Origin: Meandrina meandrites
Taxonomy: Eukaryota > Cnidaria > Anthozoa > Scleractinia > Meandrinidae
Reading direction: 5' to 3'
NCBI GenBank assembly: GCA_963693305.1
Contig: OY855903.1
Coordinates: 34,436,751-34,500,750 of the forward strand
DNA: 64,000 bases
The position numbers and the translations under genes were made by a program. Positions 11,540 to 23,142 of the stretch are shown here, one piece after another. The notes under the pieces are model-generated. The model had not been told where the DNA came from, did no database searches, and saw nothing but the letters and a program-made list of their open reading frames with translations. The stretch's first letter is position 1; the number at the start of each line of letters is the position of its first letter.

Positions 11540-12835
11540 AACTTCAAGATGCATTTGTAATTTTCCAAAATAATCCTTCCCAAGAAAATTCAGCAGCCTT
11601 AAATATTGTGCAAGAACGAAGTGAAAAACTGTATGAAAAAAAAGTTAAGGGGATAATTGTAAGATCCCAGGCACAGTGGCATGAGCATGGTGAAAAGAAC
11701 TCCAAATATTTCTTTAACCTAGAGAAAGGAAATCATATAAAAAAACATATTCGGAAACTTCATATGTGCAGAGTGATTACAACTTAAATTTTAAGAAGCT
11801 GAAAAGACATTTTATGAAAATGAAATCCAAATCAACTGCAACTGTTGTCCACAAAATGAATCAAGTCTGAAGATCTGCCAATACCAATTCTCTCCCATGA
11901 ACTGAGGCAAAGTAGTGAAGGAGCAATCAGCCTGGAAGAATATGCCGAGGTTTTAAACTTTTTTCCTTTAAGGTCTTTCCCCCGAAATAAAGTTAAACAT
12001 AGGATTTTTGTCAAACTTTCACAAGTTGTTATAAATCATGTAGTGTTTTGAAATATAAAATAAAAAGAATATGTCCTGGGGTCCGTTTACGAGATATTAT
12101 CATCTCAAGTTACCCCATAATTCCCTGTAATTTCACCAAACTAACACATGTTTATTTGAAAACTAAAGCAAATCTTAAAACAACGTAATAGATATATTAA
12201 ATCGTTAACAAGGAACAATTTAATATATATTTTATGGCAAATACTAGTAGTATCAGACGGAATTGGCTCAAAAACTTCCTCACGTGCGCCTCCTGGAGGT
12301 TTTTATCTCCATGAGCAATGCATTTCTAGCAATAATTTAGTTTTCAAACATGGTATTTTTTTGTAACTCTTTGAACAAAAAGAGGATGAATGATAGGTAA
12401 GGTAGGTCCCCATGGTTGTTTAAGAGTAAATAACCATTCTTTATCCTAGTGAGCTCATCCTCATAGCAAACTCATAAGGTCTTGGATGTGTGCGCGCTCT
12501 GAGCACGCGTGAGTGACGCAATAAATCGTGCGCAGTAAGGATGCGCAATGCAAAACAGGGCAATGACCTTAAATAAGGTTCCAGGTAATTATGGACTACT
12601 GGTAGAATTTTACAAAACTTTTTGGGCTGCGGTTGGGAATCTTCTAGTGGAATGTTTTAATGAGTAATTTAAAAAACGGGAAATCAGTTCATCACAAAAG
12701 CAGGCTGTAACTACACTTATTGGAAAAAAAGGATCAAAAGGTCAAATAGCTTCAAAAGTTATTGCAGAAAGAATGAAATGGCTACTGCTGGGATTAATTC
12801 ATGGAAATCAAACAGGATATATTTGTGGGCCAGAT
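11540..12835 (+). pseudogene. L1/Tx1-like LINE ORF2 fragment, split by an insertion
   Basis: Before the insertion the conceptual protein reads VRSQAQWHEHGEKNSKYFFN, the linker between endonuclease and reverse transcriptase typical of L1/Tx1-type ORF2. After it comes NKVPGNYGLLVEFYKTFW, the start of the reverse-transcriptase domain, then AERMKWLLLGLIHGNQTGYI (approximate, across frame breaks). Several stops and shifts are present and the catalytic centre is lost. The two parts rejoin at a TTAA once the 597-bp insert (11972-12568) is taken out. This is a dead non-LTR retrotransposon. Confidence 0.75.
11972..12568. mobile_element. 597-bp TTAA-flanked MITE inside the LINE
   Basis: Ends are short inverted repeats: GGTCTTTCCCC at the left and, on the opposite strand of the right end, GGTCATTGCCC. 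Both abut TTAA (11968-11971 and 12569-12572). The LINE reads on across the TTAA, which supports insertion. No coding capacity. The TTAA target suggests mobilisation by a piggyBac-type enzyme, although the termini do not start with CCC. Confidence 0.65.
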
Positions 12836-13072
12836 TTCACCAAGGTTTTTGTGGGATGAAAGCATGGTTGCAAATTTGTGAACTACTTGTTATTGAGTTT
12901 ATGGTGTCTTGAATTGTGAGCGAGGTTTCGCCAAGTTTTTTGTAAGACAAAAACATTGTCGCAGATTTGTGAAATGCTTGTTACCAGAGTTAATTGTGTC
13001 TTGAATTGTGAGCTGGTTTCACCAGGTTTTTTGTAAGACAAAAGCATTGTTGCAGATTTGTGAAATAGTCTG
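12834..13072. repeat. Three tandem copies of a ~91-bp repeat
   Basis: Three head-to-tail copies start near 12834, 12924 and 13015. Each opens with a TTTC(A/G)CCA(A/G)GTTTTT phrase, contains GCATTGTTGCAGATTTGTG-like sequence in the middle and ends with TGTCTTGAATTGTGAG. It directly follows the LINE fragment. Confidence 0.75.
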
Positions 13073-14345
13073 TAAGCCAGGACGGTAAGTTAGAAAAGGT
13101 TTGATAATGGATTTTTATAGATTAAGACCTGCTGATTATTGCTAGGTAGTTTGTAAAGTCGGATTGTGGTATAGGCTTTGAGTTAAGAGGGTGTTTTCAT
13201 GGACAATCTACGGTTTCACATGAAAACAAAGGCTGACACTTATAACACCATTTAGTGTGCCATTTTGACGACATACTTTGGGGAAAACATATAGTGTGAC
13301 ATCCGTTCTGTAATTAAAAGTTGGATGAGATGCTAAATACATTACATCATGTCACGTGACTGGTCATGGGACTCTAAATACACCAAAAAGTTGCTTGGAA
13401 CATATTAATTAAAGTGTTTCCTTATTTTACAGACATTCGTCTTTCATCTGAAAGGGAAAAAAACGACCATTCATAATTCTCATTGGGGTCTTTGCGAAAA
13501 AAAGATTAAATCGTTTAAAAAGCAATAAATCTTTCAGCATGAAAACAAGGAAAGAGCTCGTTTTTTGGCCCAGGTCTCTGGTGCTTTTATTGTAATAAGT
13601 TAGGCCATATTAGAGCATGTTGTCTTAAGCGAAAGAATGATATGTGTACATTGTCTGATAGTGGTAATGGTATTCCTACCGATGTTAGAAAGTAGTGCTT
13701 TGGCTTTTCAATTTCATACGCTTATTATGCTAAGTGAGATTAGCGTCTGGTGGACTTCTGATGTAAGGAATATGAAAAAAAGTGCTACACTATTTTCTTT
13801 TCTTGTTGACACTCATGAATTTGTGACCTCTTGTTACTTATTGTAGTTATCATAATGTGGGTCATTAATAAGTCACAGGGTTTTGACGGCTTTGAAAAAC
13901 AGTATCTAAATCAACTCCCCTGGTTACACTGGGTCAAAGCTATCATCACTCTTCTGATTTGGGGTTCATCGCCATAGGTGTTTCTCATCTTTCTCATTTG
14001 TTCTCTCTCTCTAATTGTCTTTGTTAGACTAACGCAAGAACCTTTGGCTGGGAATGGGAATGAGATGATGAATTTGACTCCCGTGTCTCTTATGTGCAAA
14101 CACTTCCTCAGAGGTCAGTTCGTTGGGTTGACTGGCAAGGGAACCCCATCAGCGCAGGGATGACAGCGAACCTGGGGATGGAATCAACTGTTTGTAGTGT
14201 TGGCAATGTGGAAGATTTGTTGTTTAGAGACCAATTATTGAGCAGGTCACCACGTGGTCATCGTGGAGTGAAGTCGCATCTAGCTGAGCTCAGACTAAAA
14301 TCGATTGATTTTCTATCTAAAACTATTTTATTTGAATAATGCTCC
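13073..14345. other. Non-coding stretch
   Basis: No supported gene. Short open frames carry no domain I recognise. The right part (about 13900-14340) may be the 5' untranslated region of the LINE whose ORF1-like sequence starts at 14346. Confidence 0.4.
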
Positions 14346-14890
14346 ATGTCAGGTATGCATTTTAGATCCAGAAAGAACTTGCCAAGTTTAGATTGCGGTA
14401 AACAACGTGGGGAGGACAAACTGTCGAAAGAAACCAAGAAGTTGACGCCGAAACACGAAGACGCCATGACAGCCGAAGTCTTACAAGAGTTGAAGTCTAT
14501 GAGGAATGACCTAACAGGACAAATGAAAAAAGTTAAGTGCCGACCTAACAAACTTCCAATGAGACACAAATGCCAGGCTGGCCAAGATAGAAAGCATAAT
14601 GTCAGTAATTGACGAGATGGATAACCTGAATACAAGAGCACACAAACTTGAAGAAGATGATGCCCACATGAAGGTTTCTCTAACGAAAATGAACTCTACA
14701 GTTGAAGCTATTGGAATTAACACAGAAGCCTCTTTAAAACCTCTTCAAGAAAGCAACAGAGAACTTAAGAATAAACTTGAACATCTAGAAAGATACTCCT
14801 GAGACTGTAATATTCGCCTCATAGGTGTTGAAGAAGATGGCGAAGACTGCATGGCAATTGTTTTGGATCACTTTAAAATTCACACATGAA
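14346..14890 (+). pseudogene. L1-like ORF1p remnant (coiled coil plus RRM start)
   Basis: Forward frames give a Lys/Glu-rich leader, a heptad-like coiled coil (about 14600-14800) ending KNKLEHLERYS, a stop, and CNIRLIGVEEDGED. Coiled coil followed by an ERYSRRxNIRI-type strand is the hallmark of L1/Tx1 ORF1p, the RNA chaperone that packages LINE RNA. At least one frameshift and one stop make it inactive. The endonuclease piece at 15385 lies in the correct order downstream and may be the same element. Confidence 0.65.
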
Positions 14891-15384
14891 TATAACAATG
14901 CTACAAAACGTCTTACAAACAATACTAAGTTTGAAGTAGGACTAAAAGTTTGGTTTACAAAGGGAAAGCTATTAATTGACCGTGGGGCCATTCCAATTTG
15001 ATAGAAGGCAATAGAGGAAAATCAGTGGAATGAAGCAGGTATTTCAAATTATTCACTCTTTGTTTTTTTTTGCCATTGTATGCAGATCGGAGCACAACTA
15101 AGATCAGCGCAATAAGTGTCGCGCAACGATTTCACTCTTTGTCAGAATGCTTGTGCATTGCTACACATCTGCGAATTTTCAGAGTGAGCACTTGTTGTTA
15201 TTTGTTTTCTTTTTTCGCTTTATATTTGTGCGTTTATACACGGTATGATTCGTTTACTTCAAATACTTTAACTTTTGACAACATTGCCTTTACATATTCA
15301 ATTTACATTTTAGCGGGTTGTTATTTCTTAATATCAAGATCCACTCCCTCCTATTTCATTTTCTCTTTTACTTTATCTACTCAA

Positions 15385-15714
15385 ATGGTTATGGGTAAAT
15401 TTATTTCAATAAATACCAGAGGCATCAGCAACTATGGAAAATCAAGGACAATTTTTACTTGGTGCAGAAAACAAAAAGCAGATGTTATTTCTCTTCAGGA
15501 AACTCACTCAACTGAGAAAAATGAAACTCAATGGAAAAAAGAATGGGGCGCTCCATTCTACTGCTCTCATGGGGCCAGCAATGCCCGTGGGGTTGGAATC
15601 CTAATCCGAAATAACTTTGATTGTGTAGTAGAACAAAAGGAAGCCAACACACATGGCAGATTTCTTATACTTAAAGTGTTACTTAAGGAAACAAACTGTT
15701 TCACGCTGGGCTAG
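15385..15714 (+). pseudogene. L1-like ORF2 apurinic endonuclease, truncated
   Basis: The frame from the Met at 15385 begins MVMGKFISINTRGISN, continues with DVISLQETHST (metal-binding Glu) and GVGILIRNNFD, the first half of an APE-type endonuclease of non-LTR retrotransposons. It nicks target DNA to prime reverse transcription. The frame ends at 15714, before the catalytic His, and the sequence beyond is unrelated, so the element is truncated by rearrangement. Confidence 0.75.
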
Positions 15715-17765
15715 GAGGCACACGATTTTCGCCATTCTGATCAGCGGCTTTTTCATTCAATATGGTGTCGGCGGGAAGCGATATTGTTTTTGAAATTTAA
15801 TATTCACGAGGCATTCTTTGCCGTTGAATTGTGGGATAATTAGAGCCCATGTGCTTTTGGTAGCGGCCATTTTGAAAAGTTCAAGAGCAGATCTTTCAAT
15901 GGAGGCGTTTCTGAAATTTCTAAGGTAAGTATATCCTATTTAAGCGACATAAAAACATTGTTACTTTCATTATGGCATTACGCTTCACTTCTGTACAGGT
16001 TGGTAAACTCAGAAGATCCTACAGGATATAAATGCTCTTTTGAAAATTGTAAAACCATGGGTACCTCAAATGAGCATTTTACATTTCAATGTCACTACAG
16101 TTACTGTTGTTCCCTTCTTGTCCTTCTCGTAAATTTATCCTGGAATATTGCTGTTTGATGTCAGAAAGGTGACTTAAGGCTTTTAAGTCAGGAAAACAAC
16201 ATTATGCGAATTCTAACCACAGATATTACAACTATAAAGTAATGTCACGACCGTAAACTTTACTTTTCTGCACATTTTTGTTTACTTATTTGCAAATGGG
16301 TATATATAATTATACCGAAAAAAGATCGTTTCTTTACACTAGACCATCATTTTCTCAGCAGATCACAGTAACATTCATACACTGTAATAACCTTGATGAA
16401 TTGATGATTTTAGATCTTATTGCTGATGTCTATGAGCAGCTATGAGACTGTGAAAGCTGTATTTCCCAATTTTAACTGATGGGAAGAAAAGGGAAACTTG
16501 ACCAGAACAGCGAAAGCAATAGCCAGAGACAAATTCCCAAATGGAAGGCTTGCCAAGCGAAGGAAACAGTTGAAAGAGGAATATTTAAACCAGTGTGAAA
16601 TCTACAAATCCGAGAAAAACAAATTGAAAGAGAAGGTAGCTATAGGCCGTCCTATTGGGTTGAAACACATTATGGGAAGTGGGGAGCATTGAATGACTTT
16701 TGCTGTATTTGTCAGTTTTGCTTGTCTTTTAAGTAAAATCTCTATGTTTGTCTTCTCAAAGGTCAAACAAATCAATAAGGCCAAGGAAGTACTGTCATCA
16801 AAAGGTGTTCAGAACCCCTGTAGTGAGAAGAGAAAAGCCCTCAAAAGAAAGAGAGATCCAACTGCTATAAAGGAAGGCAACTCTGAAGAATACTCTGTAC
16901 CAGAAGCTAAGAGGTGTTGTGAAAGACGGAAAAAAGAAACGTTGGATGCCTGTAAAGTTATTCATGGTGGAGATTCTATGAACAAACAGCCAGCATTAAA
17001 CGGTATTTGGTTGACCTTAATCAAAGACTCAAAACCAAGTTGACTTAAAAATTATCTTGCCAATTCAAAGAAAATTGTGAAGCGAGTAATCCCCAAGATT
17101 GTAAAGAAAAGCATTGATACTTTTGAACATAGCATGGAAAAAAAGATTCATAGTGTAAAAGTCTTGTACAGCAATGGGTTAATGAGTAAAGAAAAGTACA
17201 AGAGTATTCAACTTAATCTTACAACTTCAATTGACACTGCCAACAAGAAACACTTAAGCTTGAATTTTATGGAAGGTACATGTCTGCCTAAAATACTTCC
17301 CTACGATAAACTGGTGCAGTTTATCAATGCAGTTGATATTGGAGATGTAAAGGACATCAAGTCTGACTTCCGTCATGACCTTGATGATGATGAGCAAGTA
17401 AGTAGCACGTCTTGTTAGAACTTGCTGATATGCATGTAGCCATTGATTAGTGTGATCCATTTCTAATTCATTTTGGGAGTGAAAAATACCATTTTAGGGT
17501 AGCAGTGGGTGCTGATGGGGCACCCTTTGGTACAGACGATAAGGACACAGCACGGCTAATCTCATTTTTAAATGTTGGGCAGCAGATCACTAGCGGAAAG
17601 GAAAACTTCATTATTGCAGGTGCAAATTGTAGGGAAAGTCACATATCCATGATCAGATATATCTCACATTGAAAACAACAATATGTATTACCTAAAAGCA
17701 GAGCCAATGCCAAATTCTCTTTCGATCTTGTGCCATCAGACATGAAATGGGCATCCACCTTTAGT

Positions 17766-17823
17766 GGAGAGCTGCTCACTATTTTTCGCCCTTTGGAGAG
17801 CTGCTCACTATTTTTCGCCCTTT
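17766..17823. repeat. 29-bp tandem duplication
   Basis: Two adjacent copies of a 29-bp unit opening GGAGAGCTGCTCAC, identical by eye, lie within the broken gene and shift or extend its frame. Confidence 0.85.
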
Positions 17824-18391
17824 GGGATTGTGAGTGATGATGACAAAAGTACTTTAGGTACATCTGCAGATTGGATGTGGAAACCCTGGCTTTATGAAGA
17901 AAGGCTTAAGACAGCAGCTATAGTAGAAACAAAGACAAAGGAAGTGGAACAAACAAACCTAGCTGCATCTACTAAGAGAAATAAGCTGTAAAATTACATC
18001 AGGGATTTGAAATCCAGGCAGGAATACCCTCCCATTTTAGGTCCATTGATTGATAAGATTTATGCTGAGCCATTACATAATGGTAACAACATTTGGCAAC
18101 AATTACATGCACATATTCTTGCCCATAGCAATGGTAAAAGTTCTATTCCAAGTTCATGCACTGATCCATTCGAATTTCCAGAATGTAAAAATGTAAATGT
18201 TATTTATAGTGGTCATGCACTTAGCTTCGAGATAGCTAGTTTGCATGTATGCCACTGAAACAGAGGAAACAAATAATATTAAATGAACATAACATGATTA
18301 AAAATTCCAACTGGCAGGAGGTAGACCAGTTGGCTATATACAAAGCGTGACCGAGGATTTGAACTTGGGACGACTGTGAAACAAATCCAGC

Positions 18392-18478
18392 GAGTGGCAG
18401 GGTGGAGGGCTTGAACCTGAGACCCCCGGATTACAATACCAGCGCCTTAAACCACTCGGCAACGCTGCCTCCATGTGC
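18392..18478 (-). repeat. tRNA-derived SINE-like segment
   Basis: Read on the minus strand it has a tRNA-like 5' end with A-box-like TTGCCGAGTGG, then B box GGTTCAAGCCC about 45 bases later, and GGCAG-type ends that can pair with CTGCC. These are RNA polymerase III internal promoter elements. The anticodon arm pairs poorly, so it is more likely a tRNA-derived SINE or pseudogene than a working tRNA. Confidence 0.6.
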
Positions 18479-18840
18479 ATTAGCTTTGCATTTGGCCACC
18501 CTGAAAACAATTGGGGAAACTTGTTTGTACAAGAAAGTAAAGAAGTGGTGTGCCCAAGGGCAAAAAGGAAATCTTTCCTATCGTTTTACTGGCAAAGAGA
18601 CAAAAATCATGTGTCACAAGTTTATGCATCTGTTGCAAGCAATTTCTTCTCCAAATGATATTCCAATACAACAGCTGCAGATCTGTAGCTTTGTATTTAT
18701 TGGATTACAGCTGAGAGATGCAATAAGCAGATTTAGTCGTGTCTCTGTGACCCAGGGAGAAGTACAAGTCCTCCAGGAATCTTGCAGAAAGTATTTCACT
18801 GCGTCAAGCCGTCTTCTAGATTCAGTTACCCCCACAGTCA

Positions 18841-19318
18841 CGAGTTCACCGGTTGACCGAGTCAACTCCGAGTCCGAGTCAAATCCGAGGCCGAGTCACT
18901 GGTCAGCGGTTTGTTCATTACGAAAATATAAAGCTTGCTGTAAGCATAAATATGTGTACGATAGTCTATAAGTGTTTCCAGCTAATGAAAGCTAACCGCA
19001 AGCAAACAGGAGTGGAACTAGCCTCAAGCGAACCGGAGTGGAACTAGCCGCAAGCAAACCGGAATGGAGCTAACCGCAAGCAAACAGGAGTGGAACTAAC
19101 CGCAAGCGAACCAGAATAGATCAAACCAAAACCAAACTGGGAAATCCAGGCCAAAAATCCAACTTGAACGTCTGCACTTTCTACTCGCCATCTTGTGAAC
19201 GACTTGTGAAAGACAAAACCTCATGGTCTGGAGATTGAAAGGTATATTGCTGTCCAGTGACTCGGTCTGACTCGGACTTGGATGTGACTCGGGCTCGGAG
19301 TTGACTCGGGAAATGGAA
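18841..19318. mobile_element. MITE with ~45-bp inverted repeats and internal tandem repeats
   Basis: The ends share inverted repeats made of GAGTC/GACTCGG motifs: CCGAGTCAACTCCGAG near 18857 and its reverse complement near 19300-19311, each array extending to CCAGTGACTCGG or its complement. The interior (about 18990-19110) has four copies of a 28-29-bp repeat containing AACAGGAGTGGAACTA. It lies between TTACCCCCACAGTCA (18826-18840) and TTACTCCCACAGTCA (19319-19333), a near-perfect 15-bp direct repeat that looks like a target duplication. No transposase. Confidence 0.65.
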
Positions 19319-19385
19319 TTACTCCCACAGTCATTCAGAGAGCTTGTTTCCTTCAAATAGGCTATTCATTTTATAATCATGTATG

Positions 19386-20380
19386 ATTTGCAAATTATTA
19401 CAATAAACTGCTTTCAACGAGCAAAACTTGAGGAAGTCTGAAACCATGAACTGCATTATTGGAAAGAAAGGTTTTTTTATTCTCCCTTATGTGTGACACT
19501 CGCAATAGTGTGTTCGCAGAAGCCATGTTGGAGGAGGAAAACAGTAAAATGATTTTACTTTGAAAAAGAAAATCTTTTTAAAGAAAATACTTTTTCTTCC
19601 CTAAATCATTTTGTAATAGTTTTTTTGGCTTCTGCTGTATTATGTTATAGGTTTAATCAGTTTGACTCCTGAGAATGCTGGCCTGCTGCTATCTTGGATT
19701 TTTCTCACTCATTTCAGATGTGACCACGAAACTAAAGAGGTGTATTGCCTTCAGCCTTTCTCCTTCCTTCCATAGACCACCTGAAGTGGTTGATGTTACA
19801 CTTGTACTTGTTTTTTTTTTTATGTCCCATTGGACAGAGATTTGAATACAATACCAGTCCCTATTTTTTTTCTCAGGGTTGCCTGACATACAATCACACA
19901 AAAATTTGATTATTTTTTTTTGGCGGGGGAGGGGGTAGTGGGAGTCATCTCATGTCCTGGCCATGATCACTTTCCCGGAGCCCACACAAGATTAAATTTG
20001 AGGTCATATACAGCATCAAAAAGCAAATGAGACCTATCAACCACTCACTCAACTGAAATTGATATTGACCTGGATAAACTCCTGCCTATAATGTAGTGCA
20101 ACACAGCTAAAGCCTGGTTTTTGTATTATCGTCTGCTAGATGTTTGAAAGTATGTTATCTTTGTATGATTGCCAGGATCAGATATATGCAAACAATCAAA
20201 TACCAGAAAAACCAGAAAAACATCAATCATATGTCAAAGTTGGTGGAAATTATGTTCATCTTGATTTCTTAATGGTAATTATAAATATTCAAGACAAATG
20301 GGACCAGAGTAGCAAGTCCGGATAATCGAGGTTCGACTGTAACTCCTTTCTCTTACAAGCATCTGCTGCTCGGGTCAAAG
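19386..20380. other. Non-coding stretch
   Basis: No supported gene. It contains T-rich runs (19805-19822, 19910-19920) and AT-rich sequence. A FLYWCH/MULE upstream region might be expected before the pseudogene at 20380, but I could not recognise it. Confidence 0.4.
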
Positions 20381-20387
20381 AGAATGA

Positions 20388-21370
20388 ATGACTGCTATTC
20401 ATTACAGTAAGAACAATGCCATATTCATGAAGATCGCAACAGCAGTCATTTCCAGTTGCCCTAACCTTATTGCAAAAGGAAAAGGTTTCATTACAGATGG
20501 GGAGAAAGCACTCCATGATGCGCTCTCATACTCTATGCAAAAAAATTCATGGGCTTACAATCCTTTAACAACTTCCAACAAAAATTGTAAAGATAAGCTG
20601 AACACTTAAGGAATTGATAAGAAGGAGGAGCAAAAGTTCTTTCATGATATTGTTATTGGTAGCGACGAGAAAGTGATACTCGAGTCCAAAGACAAGATAA
20701 TCTTGACGCCAGCCTGAAAGCAGCTCAGCTGCTTTTAGATGAGGAAGAGAAGCGCCTCACATCCACCTTATCGCCACATTTTTGGATCTATCTTTCGAAG
20801 AATGAAAAGATGATGCGAAGGTGCATGATTGCAACTGTAAGAGAGAAAGCACGTATGCCCTCTGACAAATCAGGAAAAGGTTTGTGGCGCTACGCCAATC
20901 AGTCCGAGGCCGTCAATAACAAGCTCACTTGCCAGAAGGAGGTAATCAGTGGAAAGGCAAAGAGCAAGAACGAACTGACAAAGCTTGAATTTGTGCATGA
21001 CATTTTGAAAGAAGTGGACAATCAACAGCAGTTGCAGTCAAAATTGGCAATTTGCAGTATGAGGGACAAGTATGAACTTGCACACTTAGCAGCTCATTTG
21101 GAAGTTAACCCAGATGAGTGGTTTAGCTGGCCGGAAAAGAAAAGAAAAGAAGTGAATACGTATGTAAGTATAACAAACTTTCTATTGAAGACGTCAACAA
21201 AAAGAGGCCCATTGTACTGAGTAATCATGTTACTGATGAAACCACAGGAAAAGAGTGGAGGGAATTTTCGTAGAAATTCAATCACTGTTTTCTCTACAGG
21301 GCCTTTCCAAGCCTCTTGTGGAAAGAATGGCGAAGGAGGCAGAAAAACTGCTCAACTATCCTGACTGAAT
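20388..21370 (+). pseudogene. MULE-type transposase-like pseudogene
   Basis: The pieces read in order as an anthozoan MULE-like protein. KGKGFITDGEKALHDAL is the strand with a catalytic-type Asp of MULE transposases. Next come EEQKFFHDIV, then a longer open part (20810-21220) with NQSEAVNNKLTCQKE and AHLAAHLEVNPDEWFSW, and after a frame change a Lys-rich end to about 21365. MULE transposases move Mutator-like DNA transposons. Shifts near 20610, 20720 and 21160 inactivate this copy. The FLYWCH fragment at 9300 belongs to the same broad class but is too far away to be the same element. Confidence 0.55.
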
Positions 21371-22739
21371 CAATCCAAGAAATGCCTTTGTTGAGCTCCA
21401 CAGATTTCCGAAAATACCTTGTGGCTGCAAAAGATTGCAAATAGCAAATGTACAAATGTACAGTCTATTGACAACATGTGATGTTTCCTTGCCCCTGACA
21501 AAAGTACCATGGGCCGTGCAAACACAGCCTCTGTGTTGCGGAAACAGTCAACCTTTTAAAGGAACATTGAATTTCTGAAAAAGTCAACTTGTTTCAAAAG
21601 GCCCAACAAAAGCAGTCTTATCCACCCCCTGAAGGAAGCCACTGTAAAGAAAGGAAGTAGTTACAATAATCCTTGGTGACAGAGCCGTGGCAACAAAGAA
21701 AGCAGTACCAGCCTTGACATCTCCTCCAATCATCCATACAGTGCCATCCATCACAACGACAGGCCTCTCGTTGTGCTCTTCCTTTCCCAAGAGCGAAGAG
21801 CGACTGAATGCAGGCAGTGCAAAAAAAAGTATCCTTGAAGGCAATTGCAATTGGTAAAATGTGTACCATTTGACATTGTTCTTGCTCACGAGGAGAAATG
21901 GATGTATCCTGATCCACAAAATCAAGTAGCAAAGCTTCCATTGACGAAGTATACCAGGATGTTTTACTGCATTAAGTGTTCTTGTGTTTTAAATAGATTT
22001 CCATACTTGACTCTTCATAACTAGAAGTTTCGGGGGATGTCAAATCGAGGCTGAAGGATGCGGACAGAAAGTTAATACAAGTGGAGCTTCACTGTAGTAA
22101 AGTATACCTTCAAGTATATTTGAATTAGAGTGGAGAATTATAATAATACAACATTTGGAACTTGAATTTTTGATTCTCCACTGGAAACAAAAGTTGTTTC
22201 AAGAATTAGGGAAGTCCAAACATCCAAGGTTCAATAGTGAAACAAGTCCAAAGCAAAAATCTCTTGATTGAAGTTTTCTTGGTTTTTCAGAGACTGAGGG
22301 TCTGAGAATTAAATCAAATTTCCACTGAAGTGACCCACACCTTCAGTGTCTTAAAATATATAAGTTGTCTCTTTTGAAAAAGCAAGATTGACAGCACAAA
22401 CCCGAGGTCTACCAAAGATTTTGGAATGTGATCGAAAGGTCACACAATTAATTTAACTCAGGCCCATGTGATGTTTAAATTTTTAATTTTTTTCCATATA
22501 TTTTCTGATAACATTTTATGTATTTATAATGTTAGAGCATCTGCACTATAGCATTATGCTCCTAAAACTTATTATTATTATTATAATTATTATAACATGA
22601 ACTTAATAAATGCTAACATTGATTAGCAAAACAACTTTATTTTTCTTTTTGTCAGCTAATGATGCAGAATTTTGCCAGCTGGCCGTCATTCATGGCACAC
22701 AGTCATTTAAAGTCAAATAATATGAATCACGCCAAGTGC
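21371..22739. other. Non-coding stretch with an unassigned minus-strand frame
   Basis: Overlapping minus-strand frames at 21584-21941 together read protein-like (MEALLLDFVDQD, then MDGTVWMIGGDV in another frame), which suggests a frameshifted coding remnant, but I recognise no domain. The rest (22000-22739) is AT-rich with no supported feature. Confidence 0.35.
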
Positions 22740-23142
22740 AGCAGCTGTGAACAAACTCTCAGTTTATCATGGCCGTTTGTTTTATAATGGAAAACTATTT
22801 ACTGCTGTTCAGCTTGAGGTTGCAATCCAACAATTTCTTAACTGGTTGAAGAGCTTTAAAGAGCCGTGCCTTTTGTTAGCACATAATGCGAAGCTGTTCG
22901 ATGCGAAGAACATACTAAGAGCTCTAGAGAAGTCCAACAAAACTCTGCAGTTCTCAGAATTGGTTGTTGGGTTTTGAAACACATTACCAGCATTCAAGGA
23001 GTTGTTTCTTGAGAGAAAGTGACACATTCAAGAGAATTCCGCTACAGATCTGCTTCAATCCACTTTTAATGCCCACAATGCACGAAGTGATGTGCAAATG
23101 TTACAAGAACTGATTGACAAATTTCCTGTTCTTTGCCTTTGA
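22740..23142 (+). pseudogene. DEDDh exonuclease-like pseudogene
   Basis: Forward translation gives VYHGRLFYNGKLFTA, then PCLLLAHNAKLFDAKNIL (an Exo II-like His-Asn-Ala with Asp), stops, LPAFKELFLERK, and finally FNAHNARSDVQMLQELID, which fits the Exo III motif HxAxxD of DEDDh 3'-5' exonucleases. The first motif (DxE) is missing upstream and at least two stops occur. Anthozoan genomes have many transposon-linked exonuclease genes of this type. Dead copy. Confidence 0.55.

Larger units (their letters stand above)
15899..19385 (+). pseudogene. Broken intron-containing gene of an uncharacterised family
   Basis: Several exon-like pieces line up on the plus strand. Exon 1 (15899-15924, MEAFLKFL) ends at GTAAGT; exon 2 starts after CTGTACAG at 15999 in phase and encodes a Cys-rich LVNSEDPTGYKC. 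A basic exon (16498-16635) ends at GTAGCT, the next starts after TTCTCAAAG near 16762 and runs to a donor at 17398, with a premature stop at 17041-17043. Further coding-like pieces (DGAPFGTDD near 17515; KKVKKWCAQGQKGN near 18540; QLRDAISRFSRVS near 18710) follow, with frameshifts, a 29-bp duplication at 17766-17823, a SINE and a MITE. It reminds me of large multi-copy proteins without assigned function in anthozoan genomes, perhaps transposon-derived. I assign no function. Confidence 0.5.

Noticed and set aside
18392..18478. Functional tRNA gene
   Set aside because: A and B boxes are present, but the anticodon stem does not pair well and one acceptor pair is mismatched; a tRNA-derived SINE is likelier.
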